64,000 nucleotides of DNA from Agathobacter ruminis (GTDB lineage Bacteria > Bacillota > Clostridia > Lachnospirales > Lachnospiraceae), in the NCBI RefSeq assembly GCF_002735305.1, contig NZ_PDYG01000100.1, positions 38,323 to 102,322 of the forward strand, in the 5' to 3' direction. The notes beneath the pieces are model-generated. The model did not search any database and was not told where the DNA came from. It worked only from the letters and a program-made list of their open reading frames with translations. Positions within the stretch are counted from its first letter, which is position 1, and each line of letters opens with the position of its first letter. The translations under genes were made by a program, and so were the position numbers. Shown one piece after another: positions 8,518-20,305 of this stretch.

Positions 8518-9673
8518 TCGGTGACTGTTGCATTTCATTGATGCGCGGGGCAAAGTCCTGACAAGCCATCTGTTCATATAATGCAGCAGCATACAGATCC
8601 AATTCAAAAACAGAATATGCAGATTCATGAAGCAAGCTTTGTGCCGATGCCGGTTTGGTAATCAGCGGGACAGAGCTTGTTTTTTTGATTTGAGAAAGCA
8701 GTTCCTGTGCGCTCATTCGAAAGCCGAGTACGCGATAATAAGGCGCATAGTGCATATCCTCATTTTTGATATTGAGCATGATATGCAAAAGCACACGACA
8801 AATGCGGGTATAGGTATAATTTTTGCTTTTGAGCAAATGCGCAAAAGATACAAAATCCGTATATTGCGGCAGTAATTTGCAGATGCGGTTGCTCAAGTCT
8901 TTGTCACAGTCGAGATATTGGTCGTAACCGGCCTTCTGTGCGGCAAGCAAAGCCTGGAATACCAATGCATTCATATCGGTTTCGCTGACATATTTGCGCT
9001 CGGTCGGCTCCGGACTTTCTGTTGCAAGCAGTTGCGTACGGATGGCACTGGCAGACAGATATTCTCCTTCCGTGGAATTGTCATGATAGCTGTGCCCGAT
9101 ACGCGCAATCGGAAGCACCGTGCAATGATGGCGCAGTGCGGCGATGGTATATTCGATTCCCAGAATGGTATTGGGCTCGGATAATGCTTCCAAAATGGCA
9201 AAATCGTTTGCAATTTTGTGAGAAAGGCAATAATCGGACAAAGCCGCAGCCCTTGCTGCCGGATAAGTCAGTCCGGATGCAACCGCAGAACGAATGGATT
9301 CCTCAATCTGCTCGTTTTTTTGCATGAGAATATCCGCAATCGTCTCAAACGGAAAGTCCGGATGCTCCGTACCAAAACAAATGCAATCGACAACACCGGT
9401 ATCGACGAGCATGCGAACTGCATACTGCGCGAAATATTCTGCCGACGCAGTGGCATACAGACACGGCAATTCGATGACCACATCGGCCATGGAGAGCGCC
9501 ATGCGTGTGCGCGTATACTTGTCCATGCATGCAGGCGTTCCCCGCTGCACGAAATCTCCGCTCATTGTGACGATGGCATAATCTGCCCCGGTGCGCTCCT
9601 TCGCGCAGCTGATCAAATATGCATGTCCCTGATGAAACGGATTAAATTCTGCAACAATGCCGATTGCTTTCAT
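8504..9673 (-). CDS. tmcAL: tRNA(Met) cytidine acetate ligase TmcAL (YlbM/UPF0348)
   Basis: Forms N4-acetylcytidine at the wobble base of elongator tRNA(Met) from acetate and ATP in Bacillus subtilis. 389 residues. The N-terminus GIVAEFNPFHQGHAYLI holds the HxGH nucleotidyl-transfer motif, followed by the family segments SGDFVQRG and DVVIELP. The C-terminal helical domain supplies tRNA binding. It overlaps the 3' end of aroB tail to tail, so no terminator separates them. Its own promoter is visible upstream. Confidence 0.9.
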   Translation of the reverse strand: MKAIGIVAEFNPFHQGHAYLISCAKERTGADYAIVTMSGDFVQRGTPACMDKYTRTRMALSMADVVIELPCLYATASAEYFAQYAVRMLVDTGVVDCICFGTEHPDFPFETIADILMQKNEQIEESIRSAVASGLTYPAARAAALSDYCLSHKIANDFAILEALSEPNTILGIEYTIAALRHHCTVLPIARIGHSYHDNSTEGEYLSASAIRTQLLATESPEPTERKYVSETDMNALVFQALLAAQKAGYDQYLDCDKDLSNRICKLLPQYTDFVSFAHLLKSKNYTYTRICRVLLHIMLNIKNEDMHYAPYYRVLGFRMSAQELLSQIKKTSSVPLITKPASAQSLLHESAYSVFELDLYAAALYEQMACQDFAPRINEMQQSPIIIP

Positions 9674-9707
9674 AAAAATTCCTTTCCCATTCTCTCTCTA
9701 TGCTTCG

Positions 9708-9736
9708 ATTATACACTTTTTATCTTCTTCCCACAA
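9708..9736 (-). promoter_or_regulatory. promoter of tmcAL
   Basis: On the minus strand: TTGTGG (9736-9731), 17-nt spacer, TATAAT (9713-9708), about 35 nt before the ATG. Confidence 0.65.
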
Positions 9737-9743
9737 TGACAGT

Positions 9744-10186
9744 TCGCCCCTCTTACCGCCCCACTATCATCTGCCGGTCAGGACACACGGCATTCGAAAG
9801 CAAGATTCTCCGCAAAGCCGCGCACCGCTTCTTTGATTGAGGTTGTTCTTTCAACTATTTGCACTTCTCCGGCACTGTCTTTTCCACGCAAACACCCGAT
9901 ATTCCTGATCACTTTCCTGGGCCATATAGACCGGTGGAGGAACATCATTGGGAACGCGCTTAGTAAAACAGAAGCCGCTTTTGCGAAGCGCTCGATACGA
10001 GCCGCCACGGACGGCGGCGAGAGCCGATGGCGTCCCGGATGGACGCTCTGAGGCGGTATCGAGCGCTCAAAAACGGCTTCGTTGTTTTACTTAGCAAATG
10101 GACAGTGTTCCGTACCGGTCTATATAGGACAGGCGCGCCTATCATGTCCTGACCGGCAGATGGTGGCGGGGTGGCAGGAGGGGCGA
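9744..10186. repeat. large imperfect palindromic element, copy 1
   Basis: This 443-bp block fills the gap between tmcAL and the HAD gene. The outer arms TCGCCCCTC...CTGCCGGTCAGGACA (9744-9785) and their inverted copy (about 10145-10186) match with few changes. A second inverted pair, CCATATAGACCGG through CGCTCGATA (9921-9997), matches 10056-10127 reversed. The centre is GCCGCCACGGACGGCGGC (10001-10018). The left arm has about 130 extra bases (9786-9920). Those bases recur at the window's right end, so the right arm appears to have lost them. No credible coding region is present. Confidence 0.85.
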
Positions 10187-10189
10187 TTG

Positions 10190-10218
10190 TTTGCGAAATG
10201 GAGAAAAAAGTGTATAAT
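10190..10218 (+). promoter_or_regulatory. promoter of the HAD hydrolase gene, abutting the palindromic element
   Basis: TTTGCG (10190-10195), 17-nt spacer, TATAAT (10213-10218). The -35 box starts four bases after the element ends, so the element may have placed or modified this promoter. Confidence 0.65.
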
Positions 10219-10254
10219 ACGAAGCGATATACAATAGAATGTGATGGAGATTTT

Positions 10255-11055
10255 ATGAAGAAAAAAGCGGTATTTTTTGATATTGATGGGACACTCTGGG
10301 ATGAGAAGATGCATATTGAGGAGAGTACCAAAGAGGCAATTCGTAAATTGAAGGAGAATGGCCATCTGGCCTTTTTGTGCAGTGGACGCAGCCGCTCCTC
10401 GATTCAGGCGCAGCATCTTTTGGAGCTTGGCTTTGACGGAATTATTGCGGCATGTGGCAATTATGTGGAAATGAACGGAGAAGTCATTTATGACAATGTG
10501 ATGACGACCGAAACCGCAAACTGGGTGGCAAAGACACTTGCGGACTGCAGGCTGCCATCGGTGCTGGAGGGTCCGTATGACTGCTGGATCGATACGGAAG
10601 GATTTGAAGAGGATCCGTATGTTGATTATCTGTTTGCGCTTTTGGGCGAGAATGCACATCCGATCCGGAATTCGCAGAAGGACTTTTTGATTGAAAAATG
10701 TTCGTTTGACAATTTCCCGTATTCCGAATATGCAAAGGCAAAAGAGATACTCGGAGAGAAGTTTGATTTTATCGAGCATTCGAGTGAGCGTGATTTTCAT
10801 GTCGTGGAGATGATTCCGAAGGGGACATCAAAGGCGACCGGAATCGAATGGGTGCGCAAATATCTTGGTTTAAACCATGATGATATCTATGCGGTTGGAG
10901 ACAGCGTCAACGATCTGGATATGCTCAAATATGTTTCTCACAGCATCGCAATGGGCAACGGCGTCGAAGCAATCAAAGAAATCTGCGAATATGTCACCAA
11001 ACGCATCAACGAAGGCGGCATTTATCATGCGATGGAATATTACGGATTAATATAA
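10255..11055 (+). CDS. Cof-type HAD-IIB family hydrolase
   Basis: Probable cytosolic sugar-phosphate or nucleotide phosphatase. 266 residues. Motif I FFDIDGTL (residues 7-14, with nucleophile and acid aspartates), motif II LCSGRS, and a C-terminal motif IV GDSVNDLDML, with an alpha/beta cap between them, define the Cof subfamily. The ATG at 10255 follows GGAGA; upstream in-frame codons overlap the promoter. The substrate cannot be told from sequence. It stands alone before groESL. Confidence 0.9.
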   Translation: MKKKAVFFDIDGTLWDEKMHIEESTKEAIRKLKENGHLAFLCSGRSRSSIQAQHLLELGFDGIIAACGNYVEMNGEVIYDNVMTTETANWVAKTLADCRLPSVLEGPYDCWIDTEGFEEDPYVDYLFALLGENAHPIRNSQKDFLIEKCSFDNFPYSEYAKAKEILGEKFDFIEHSSERDFHVVEMIPKGTSKATGIEWVRKYLGLNHDDIYAVGDSVNDLDMLKYVSHSIAMGNGVEAIKEICEYVTKRINEGGIYHAMEYYGLI

Positions 11056-11082
11056 AAAAAGTATAAAACCTTACAATGTGAC

Positions 11083-11111
11083 TTGACAAATGAAGGGTGG
11101 AAAACTAATAT
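11083..11111 (+). promoter_or_regulatory. groESL promoter
   Basis: Consensus TTGACA (11083-11088), 17-nt spacer and TATAAT-like TAATAT (11106-11111), immediately upstream of the CIRCE operator. Confidence 0.85.
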
Positions 11112-11122
11112 AGGATTATCGG

Positions 11123-11149
11123 TTAGCACTCGAAAGAAAAGAGTGCTAA
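11123..11149 (+). promoter_or_regulatory. CIRCE operator (HrcA binding site)
   Basis: TTAGCACTC (11123-11131), a 9-nt spacer, GAGTGCTAA (11141-11149): a perfect match to the CIRCE inverted repeat. It lies at the transcription start, so HrcA repression with heat-shock release is expected. hrcA itself is not in the window. Confidence 0.97.
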
Positions 11150-11174
11150 TAAACAGATAAAGGAGGCAACATAA

Positions 11175-13098
<1,924 letters not shown>

Positions 13099-13099
<1 letters not shown>

Positions 13100-13210
13100 T
13101 CTGTCGCTTGCTTGCGAAGCAAGGATGCGACTCGGAAATCTGTCGCTTGCTTGCGAAGCAAGGATGCGACTCGGAAATCTGTCGCTTGATTGCTTGCGTA
13201 GCAAGGATGC
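13099..13210 (+). repeat. three tandem 39-bp hairpin repeats in the groEL 3' UTR
   Basis: Units begin at 13099, 13138 and 13177 with ATCTGTCGCTTG. The first two appear identical. The third carries a 4-base insertion in the stem and lacks the tail. Each contains the self-complementary CTTGCTTGCGAAGCAAG, so the mRNA tail would fold into three similar hairpins ahead of the terminator. The first unit starts on the last base of the groEL stop codon. Confidence 0.9.
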
Positions 13211-13244
13211 AAAAAGTGCTCTCGATATCGAGAGCACTTTTTTT
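13211..13244 (+). terminator. groESL terminator
   Basis: AAAAAGTGCTCTCGAT/ATCGAGAGCACTTTTTTT: a perfect stem followed by Ts. From groEL to degV (13100-13427) there is otherwise only the tandem repeat and the degV promoter. Confidence 0.95.
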
Positions 13245-13320
13245 ATGCCTGTTTCAAGGTGGACATGATTTCTAACTTTTAAGGAAACCATTTCGACCTA
13301 ATGTGGCTTTTAACACTACA

Positions 13321-13349
13321 TTTACAACGCGTCTTGTATTATGTATAAT
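13321..13349 (+). promoter_or_regulatory. promoter of degV
   Basis: TTTACA (13321-13326), 17-nt spacer, TATAAT (13344-13349). Confidence 0.75.
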
Positions 13350-13427
13350 CTGATATGTTGAATAAAAAAATTAAGATATGGTTTCAAAAAACACATGATG
13401 GAATCGACTAAGGAGAAAACCAAAATT

Positions 13428-14306
13428 ATGAAGAACGTTTGCGTAATTACAGACAGTAATAGTGGAATTACACAAAAAGAAGCAAAAGAATTAGGGGTTG
13501 TGGTAATGCCGATGCCTTTTTATATTGACGGAGAAATGTTTTACGAAGATATCGATTTTACGCAGGAGCAGTTTTATGAGAGACTGCAAAGCGATTGCGA
13601 AATCAAGACTTCGATGCCGCTGGTGGGAAATGTGACAGATAAATGGGACAAGATTCTCCGTGAATATGATGAAATCGTATATATTCCAATGTCATCCGGC
13701 CTGAGCAGTTCCTGTGAGACCGCATATATGCTGGCGCAGGGATATGACGGAAGAGTTCAGGTGGTCAACAACCAGCGCATCTCCGTGACCCAGAGACAAT
13801 CCGTGCTGGATGCAAAAGAATTGGCTGCAGCCGGAAAATCTGCAGAAGAAATCAAAGATATTCTCGAGAATGAGAAGTTTGAATCATCCATTTATATTAT
13901 GCTTGACACCTTATATTATTTGAAAAAAGGTGGACGCATCACACCGGCAGCCGCAGCGCTCGGCACATTGCTGAAATTAAAGCCGGTATTGCAGATTCAG
14001 GGAGAGAAGCTTGATGCATTTGCAAAAGCAAGAACCGTCAAGCAGGCAAAAGATATCATGATTAAGACAATGCATCATGATTTTGATGAGCGTTTCAAAG
14101 ATCCGGAAGGAAAAAATATGCATCTTGAGATTGCATATACCTATGACCGTGAAGCAGCAGAACAATTTAAGCAGGAAATGCTGGCTTCCTTCCCGAATTT
14201 CAAGGATGAAGATGTCGTATTGAATCCATTGTCACTGTCCGTATCCTGTCATATCGGACCGGGCGCTTTGGCAATTGCGTGCTCAAAAAAGATTCAGGTA
14301 TTATAA
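13428..14306 (+). CDS. DegV family fatty-acid-binding protein
   Basis: 292 residues. DegV proteins bind a fatty acid between two domains; FakB members present it to the kinase FakA. Seen here: the opening VCVITDSNSGI, the TSMPL segment, SSGLSSSCETA in the first domain, and GGRITPAAAALGTLLKLKPVL in the second. The ATG at 13428 has AGGAG 12 bases upstream, a somewhat long spacing. An in-frame ATG at 13395 lacks a ribosome site. No fakA neighbour is seen, so the exact role is open. Confidence 0.9.
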   Translation: MKNVCVITDSNSGITQKEAKELGVVVMPMPFYIDGEMFYEDIDFTQEQFYERLQSDCEIKTSMPLVGNVTDKWDKILREYDEIVYIPMSSGLSSSCETAYMLAQGYDGRVQVVNNQRISVTQRQSVLDAKELAAAGKSAEEIKDILENEKFESSIYIMLDTLYYLKKGGRITPAAAALGTLLKLKPVLQIQGEKLDAFAKARTVKQAKDIMIKTMHHDFDERFKDPEGKNMHLEIAYTYDREAAEQFKQEMLASFPNFKDEDVVLNPLSLSVSCHIGPGALAIACSKKIQVL

Positions 14307-14324
14307 TTTTTGTGAGATATTTCG

Positions 14325-14353
14325 TTTACTTATGCAGGCAAATCCGCTATAAT
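14325..14353 (+). promoter_or_regulatory. promoter upstream of purA leader
   Basis: TTTACT (14325-14330), 17-nt spacer, perfect TATAAT (14348-14353). Transcription would begin near 14360, before the hairpin at 14376. Confidence 0.7.
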
Positions 14354-14375
14354 CAATAAGTAAAAACGGCAGGAC

Positions 14376-14405
14376 AAGCGTGATGTTTTTACATCGCGCT
14401 TTTTC
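14376..14405 (+). terminator. terminator-like hairpin between promoter and purA (possible attenuator)
   Basis: AAGCGTGATGT/ACATCGCGCTT stem (one G-U pair) with a T loop and a trailing TTTTCTTT. It lies downstream of the apparent purA promoter and upstream of the purA ribosome site. It may attenuate purA, or it may end a very short RNA. Confidence 0.75.
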
Positions 14406-14449
14406 TTTGCAAAAATAAGTATTAATTTTGACGCTAGAAAAGAGGATGA

Positions 14450-15739
<1,290 letters not shown>

Positions 15740-15753
15740 AACCAAAAACTCGA

Positions 15754-15782
15754 TTGTCTGATTTGCGAGAAAGTTCTATAAT
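15754..15782 (+). promoter_or_regulatory. promoter of ackA
   Basis: TTGTCT (15754-15759), 17-nt spacer, TATAAT (15777-15782). Confidence 0.7.
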
Positions 15783-15836
15783 AGTAAATAGTGTTTATTA
15801 TAAAAACTTTAAAATAGACATAAGGAGACGAGAAAA

Positions 15837-17030
15837 ATGAATGTATTAGTAGTAAATTGTGGAAGCTCTTCATTAAAGTATCAGCTGATCAATTCAGACA
15901 CAGAATCCGTATTGGCGAAGGGCCTTTGCGAGCGTATCGGAATCGATGGCCGTCTGGTATATCAGAAAGCCGGCCTTGACAAGGAATTCACCGAGGCACC
16001 GATGCCGACACACAAGCAGGCGATTCAGATGGTTTTGGATGCGTTGGTAAATGAAAAGACCGGTGCAATCAAATCATTATCAGAGATCGATGCAGTCGGA
16101 CATCGTCTGGTACACGGCGGCGAGAAATTCTCAAGCAGCTGCGTCATCAACGACGAAGTCATAAAGGGCGTAGAGGAGTGCAATGATCTTGCACCGCTTC
16201 ACAACCCGGCAAACTTAATCGGTGTGCGTGCATGTCAGGAACTGATGCCAAATGTACCGATGGTTGGTGTATTTGATACCGCTTTCCATCAGACCATGCC
16301 GGCAACCGCTTATATCTATGGTCTGCCATATGAATATTATGAGAAATACAAAGTTCGTCGTTACGGATTCCACGGAACCAGCCACAGTTTTGTATCAAAG
16401 AGAGTGGCTGAGCTTGTAGGAAAGAATTACGAAGACTTAAAGATTATTGTATGTCATCTCGGAAACGGTGCATCCGTATCCGCAGTCAAGAATGGAAAGT
16501 GTGTAGATACTTCCATGGGATTGACTCCGCTCGAGGGACTTTTGATGGGAACCCGTTCCGGAGATCTCGATCCATCCATTCTTGAATTCATCTGCCAGAA
16601 AGAGAATCTGACAGTATCCGAAATGCTGACTGTATTAAACAAAAAGTCAGGTGTGGAAGGAATTTCCGGGGTGTCTTCCGACTTCCGTGATCTGACAGCA
16701 GCTGCTGAATCAGGCAATGAAAAGGCAGCACTTGCAATTGAATCATTCTGCTATCGCGTTGCAAAATATGTCGGTGCATATGCAGCAGCAATGAACGGTG
16801 TGGACGTGATTGCATTCACAGCGGGAATCGGAGAGAATGATGACAATGTTCGTTCTAAGATTATGGGATATCTCGGATATCTCGGAATCGGACTGAACGA
16901 AGAAGTAAACAAGAAGACACATGGCGATGATGCAATGATTTCCACCGCAGATTCAAAGGTTCAGGCATGGGTTGTTCCAACCAATGAAGAACTTGCTATC
17001 TGCCGTGAGACAGTCGCACTTGTGAAATAA
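15837..17030 (+). CDS. ackA: acetate kinase
   Basis: Interconverts acetyl phosphate plus ADP with acetate plus ATP, the main ATP-yielding step of acetate fermentation. 397 residues. The start MNVLVVNCGSSSLKYQL, VGHRLVHGGEKF, GVFDTAFHQTMP, GFHGTSHSFV and the C-terminal FTAGIGEND are all family signatures. The usual partner pta is not adjacent. The ribosome site AAGGAGA is good. No clear terminator follows before the next promoter. Confidence 0.98.
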   Translation: MNVLVVNCGSSSLKYQLINSDTESVLAKGLCERIGIDGRLVYQKAGLDKEFTEAPMPTHKQAIQMVLDALVNEKTGAIKSLSEIDAVGHRLVHGGEKFSSSCVINDEVIKGVEECNDLAPLHNPANLIGVRACQELMPNVPMVGVFDTAFHQTMPATAYIYGLPYEYYEKYKVRRYGFHGTSHSFVSKRVAELVGKNYEDLKIIVCHLGNGASVSAVKNGKCVDTSMGLTPLEGLLMGTRSGDLDPSILEFICQKENLTVSEMLTVLNKKSGVEGISGVSSDFRDLTAAAESGNEKAALAIESFCYRVAKYVGAYAAAMNGVDVIAFTAGIGENDDNVRSKIMGYLGYLGIGLNEEVNKKTHGDDAMISTADSKVQAWVVPTNEELAICRETVALVK

Positions 17031-17038
17031 AAAAGATA

Positions 17039-17067
17039 TTGACAAATTGCAAACATCTCGCTATAAT
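17039..17067 (+). promoter_or_regulatory. promoter of DUF177-rpmF operon
   Basis: TTGACA (17039-17044), 17-nt spacer, TATAAT (17062-17067): full consensus, fitting a ribosomal protein operon. Confidence 0.88.
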
Positions 17068-17093
17068 AGTTCGAGTGTGGGTAGGAGTAGACC

Positions 17094-17618
17094 ATGATTT
17101 TTGATATTACTGATGTTATAAAGACAATCAATAAGAAAAAAACATACGAAGCTCCGATTGAATTGGAGACATTCAGCTCGCGTTTGGGAGATTTCCCAAT
17201 CACGAAAAAAGCACCTGTGAATCTCACTGTTGAGAACCAGGAAGATGCGGCATTGCTCGTATCCGGTACGGTTGAATTGACAATGGAGATTCCATGCGAT
17301 CGCTGTTTGGAACCGGTTCCTACCGATTTTTCATTTCAAATCGACAAAAAGCTGAAGCTGGTTGACGGTGAGGCAATCGATGAGGAAATGGAAGAAACAG
17401 ACTACCTGATTGGGTTTGAAATGGATGTAGACAAATTGATCTACGCCGAAATCTTGGTGAACTGGCCGATGAAAGTTCTGTGCAAGGATGATTGCAAAGG
17501 AATTTGCAAAGTATGCGGAATGAACTTAAACGCAGGCACCTGCAAATGTGACACTTTTGTTCCAGATCCAAGAATGGCAGCAATCCAGGATATATTTAAA
17601 AATTTTAAGGAGGTGTAA
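17094..17618 (+). CDS. DUF177 (YceD-like) protein
   Basis: 174 residues. Nucleic acid-related family that is nearly always upstream of rpmF; some members affect 23S rRNA accumulation. Visible features are CDRCLEPV in the middle and a C-terminal cysteine cluster CKDDCKGICKVCG...CKCD that probably binds zinc. The protein ends with the family's DPRxAAIQDIF. The ribosome site GTAGGAG is good. Transcribed with rpmF, 4 nt downstream. Confidence 0.9.
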   Translation: MIFDITDVIKTINKKKTYEAPIELETFSSRLGDFPITKKAPVNLTVENQEDAALLVSGTVELTMEIPCDRCLEPVPTDFSFQIDKKLKLVDGEAIDEEMEETDYLIGFEMDVDKLIYAEILVNWPMKVLCKDDCKGICKVCGMNLNAGTCKCDTFVPDPRMAAIQDIFKNFKEV

Positions 17619-17622
17619 ACAG

Positions 17623-17802
17623 ATGTCTATTTGTCCAAAGAATAAGTCTTCTAAGGGAAGAAGAGATAAGAGAAGAGCAAACTGGAAGATGAGCGCTCCT
17701 ACTTTAGTTAAGTGCAGCAAGTGTGGTGAGCTTATGATGCCTCATCGTGTTTGCAAGAACTGTGGATCATACAACAAGAAAGAAATCATTCCACAGGCAT
17801 AA
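17623..17802 (+). CDS. rpmF: 50S ribosomal protein L32
   Basis: 59 residues starting MSICPKNKSSKGRRDKRR. The zinc cysteines CSKC and CKNC are intact, so this is the zinc-binding form. AAGGAGGTG, a near-perfect ribosome site, ends 7 bases before the ATG at 17623. plsX, the usual next gene in many Firmicutes, does not follow; a terminator does. Confidence 0.97.
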   Translation: MSICPKNKSSKGRRDKRRANWKMSAPTLVKCSKCGELMMPHRVCKNCGSYNKKEIIPQA

Positions 17803-17816
17803 GAAACATGAATTCA

Positions 17817-17847
17817 AAAACCTCTCGCTTTATGCGAGAGGTTTTTT
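17817..17847 (+). terminator. terminator after rpmF
   Basis: AAAACCTCTCGC/GCGAGAGGTTTT stem with a T tract. Confidence 0.95.
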
Positions 17848-17976
17848 ATGATACAGGAAATTTCTCCGAAATTCCTATATCATAAAAAGCGCTCCGCTAT
17901 GGATGCGCACTCGTGCGATAGGAATATGTTGCCTTCAGCAACCGCACTCGGCGCGAGCATGTTGCAAGCAACATGC
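17847..17976. repeat. cluster of inverted repeats upstream of pepF
   Basis: Right after the rpmF terminator, 17847-17884 forms a near-perfect hairpin (TATGATACAGGAAATT against its complement). 17905-17920 holds CGCAC/GTGCG, and 17957-17976 is a perfect palindrome (GCATGTTGC/GCAACATGC). No gene fits. It resembles a decayed small intergenic element. A TATAAT at 18022-18027 may serve pepF but has no convincing -35 box. Confidence 0.6.
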
Positions 17977-18074
17977 TTTCTTGTACCTGAAAAACAGCTT
18001 TTCGATTGCAAAAAAATTTTGTATAATAGGGAATGGTTTTATGAAACCTGAATAAAAATAGGATGGTGAGGATT

Positions 18075-19883
18075 ATGGCAGAAACTTTGAAAAAAAGAAG
18101 TGAGATTCCGGAGAACCTGAAGTGGGATCTTTCTTTGATTTATGAGAATGATGATGCGATGTACCGTGATCTTGAAAAGGTCGTAAAGATGGCCGATGAG
18201 ATTGAGCAGGAGTTTAAGGGACACCTGAACACGGCAGATGCAATCTGTAAATGTATGGATCAGCTGGCAGAATTTCATTGCACGGTATCATGGATTGGGG
18301 AGTATACGATGCTTGCGGTATCGGTGGATTATACCGATGCAAAAGCTCTGAAGAGGGATGAAAAGGTCAGCAATGAATATCGCAAGGCAATCAGCAAGCT
18401 GTCTTTCATCGAAGGCGAGATTGGAGAGGCCGATGCGAAAGTCATTGAAGAGGCAATTGAGAAGACTGCAATCGCAAAGAATTATCTGCGTGATATTCTG
18501 CGTGCACAGCCACATCGCCTGAGCCCGGAGACAGAATTTGTATTGTCGACACTGGATGATACTTTGAATGCAAGCTATGGTTTATATGAGCAGACCAAGC
18601 TTGCTGACATGAAATTCCCGGATTTTGAAGTGGATGGCAAGAAGTATCCGCTCGGCTATTCTCTGTTTGAGGATAATTATGAATACGAAAAGGACACCGC
18701 GGTACGTCGCGCTGCATTTTCTGCATTTTCGGCAAAATTGCGTGATTATATGTATACGACGGCTGCTGAGTATCAGATGTGCGTAAAGCAGGAAAAGCAT
18801 ATGGCGGATTTGCGCCATTTTGATAATGTATTTGATTATCTGCTGTTTTCACAAAAAGTAACACGTGAAATGTATGACCGTCAGATTGATCTGATTATGG
18901 AGAAACTGTCTGTGCATATGCGCAAATATGCGAAATTGCTGCAGAGAACCAACCATTTGGACAAGATGACCTATGCAGATTTAAAGATTGCACTGGATCC
19001 GGAATACGATCCGCATGTTACCATCGAACAGTCCAAGGAATATATTCTTGAGGGACTTTCCGTTCTGGGTGAAGATTATGGCAAAATGCTCAAGGAAGCA
19101 TATGAAAAACGCTGGGTGGACTTTGCACAAAATGAAGGAAAGTCAACCGGTGGATTTTGTGCATCGCCGTATCAAAAGGGATCGTTTATCCTGCTTTCAT
19201 GGAATGAGCGCATGAGTGATGTATTTACTCTGGCACATGAACTCGGTCATGCAGGGCATTTCCGGCTTTGCGGACAAAATCAGAGCTTTTTTGATGCAGA
19301 AGTATCCAACTATGTGGTGGAAGCACCTTCTACCATGAATGAACTATTGATGGCAGAGTACCTGAAGGAAAAGAACGCGGACGATAAGCGTTTTAGAAGA
19401 TGGGTGCTTTCCGCACAGATTTCGAATACCTATTATCATAATTTCGTAACGCATCTGCTCGAAGCGGCTTATCAGCGTGAAGTATACAAACTGATCGATC
19501 AGGGAGAAGCGGTTCCGGCAGAGACTTTAAATGAAATTTATCGTGGTGTGCTTGAAAAATTCTGGGGAGATGCAGTGGAACTGACAGATGGATGCGAACT
19601 GACATGGATGCGTCAGCCGCATTATTATATGGGCTTGTATTCCTATTGCTACAGTGCGAGTCTGACCATCGCAACAGAAGTGGCTCAGCGCATTCGCAAG
19701 GACTGTCAAGCAGTTGATGACTGGAAAAAGACTTTGATGGCGGGCGGTACCGTAACACCGGCTGAATTTGCAAAGATGGCAGGCGTGGATGTGACAACAG
19801 ATCGCGCACTTTGCGATACCATTGATTACATCGGATCAATCATTGATGAGATTGAACAATTGACCGACGAGTTGGAGGCATAA
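18075..19883 (+). CDS. pepF: oligoendopeptidase F (M3B), first copy
   Basis: Cytosolic zinc metallopeptidase that cuts oligopeptides. 602 residues, normal for the family. The active-site HELGH is at 388-392, with the later glutamate ligand in the following helix (VVEAPSTMNE). An N-terminal helical domain precedes it. The start MAETLKK has GGTGAGG just upstream. The ATG of the thioesterase gene follows its stop directly, and a second, divergent M3 peptidase lies after that, so the three form one operon. Confidence 0.95.
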   Translation: MAETLKKRSEIPENLKWDLSLIYENDDAMYRDLEKVVKMADEIEQEFKGHLNTADAICKCMDQLAEFHCTVSWIGEYTMLAVSVDYTDAKALKRDEKVSNEYRKAISKLSFIEGEIGEADAKVIEEAIEKTAIAKNYLRDILRAQPHRLSPETEFVLSTLDDTLNASYGLYEQTKLADMKFPDFEVDGKKYPLGYSLFEDNYEYEKDTAVRRAAFSAFSAKLRDYMYTTAAEYQMCVKQEKHMADLRHFDNVFDYLLFSQKVTREMYDRQIDLIMEKLSVHMRKYAKLLQRTNHLDKMTYADLKIALDPEYDPHVTIEQSKEYILEGLSVLGEDYGKMLKEAYEKRWVDFAQNEGKSTGGFCASPYQKGSFILLSWNERMSDVFTLAHELGHAGHFRLCGQNQSFFDAEVSNYVVEAPSTMNELLMAEYLKEKNADDKRFRRWVLSAQISNTYYHNFVTHLLEAAYQREVYKLIDQGEAVPAETLNEIYRGVLEKFWGDAVELTDGCELTWMRQPHYYMGLYSYCYSASLTIATEVAQRIRKDCQAVDDWKKTLMAGGTVTPAEFAKMAGVDVTTDRALCDTIDYIGSIIDEIEQLTDELEA

Positions 19884-20291
19884 ATGTTGGATGAAGAAAA
19901 GTTGCGCAAACTATATGAGGTGAATCCGTTTAATCAAACTCTGGGCGGAGAAATTCTTGAAATCAAAGAAGGATATGCAAAGGGACGCCTGGAAATGGAC
20001 GCGCGTTATGAGAATATTTACGGAGGCATGCACGGCGGATGCCTGTTTACACTCGCGGACTCTCTGTGTGGTATTGCAGCTGCAACTTACGGACATTATG
20101 TGACGACATTGAACGGCAATATCAATTATCTGCGTGCGGCAAAGAACTGCAGGGAAGTGATTTGTGAAGCGCAGGTGGTGCGGATGGGCAGAACCATCGG
20201 TGTCATAGACTATACGATTTGCGGGGATGATGGAACACTTTTTGCCACAGGCACTTTTCATTATTACGCATTACAGGAAGAATTAGAATAA
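19884..20291 (+). CDS. PaaI-type hotdog thioesterase
   Basis: 135 residues. Hotdog-fold acyl-CoA thioesterase: GGMHGGCLFTLADSLCGIAA is the conserved helix start with the catalytic acid (D in TLADSL), and INYLRAAK follows. The ATG comes directly after the pepF stop codon, with GGAGG inside the end of pepF, so translation is coupled. The substrate is unknown. Its place between two peptidase genes gives no obvious clue. Confidence 0.9.
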   Translation: MLDEEKLRKLYEVNPFNQTLGGEILEIKEGYAKGRLEMDARYENIYGGMHGGCLFTLADSLCGIAAATYGHYVTTLNGNINYLRAAKNCREVICEAQVVRMGRTIGVIDYTICGDDGTLFATGTFHYYALQEELE

Positions 20292-20305
20292 CAAAGGAGA
20301 ATACC

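Noticed and set aside
9744..10186. Reverse-strand frame of about 120 codons over the first palindrome and HAD start
   Set aside because: It runs antisense through the HAD gene promoter and the repeat arms and has no recognisable motif.
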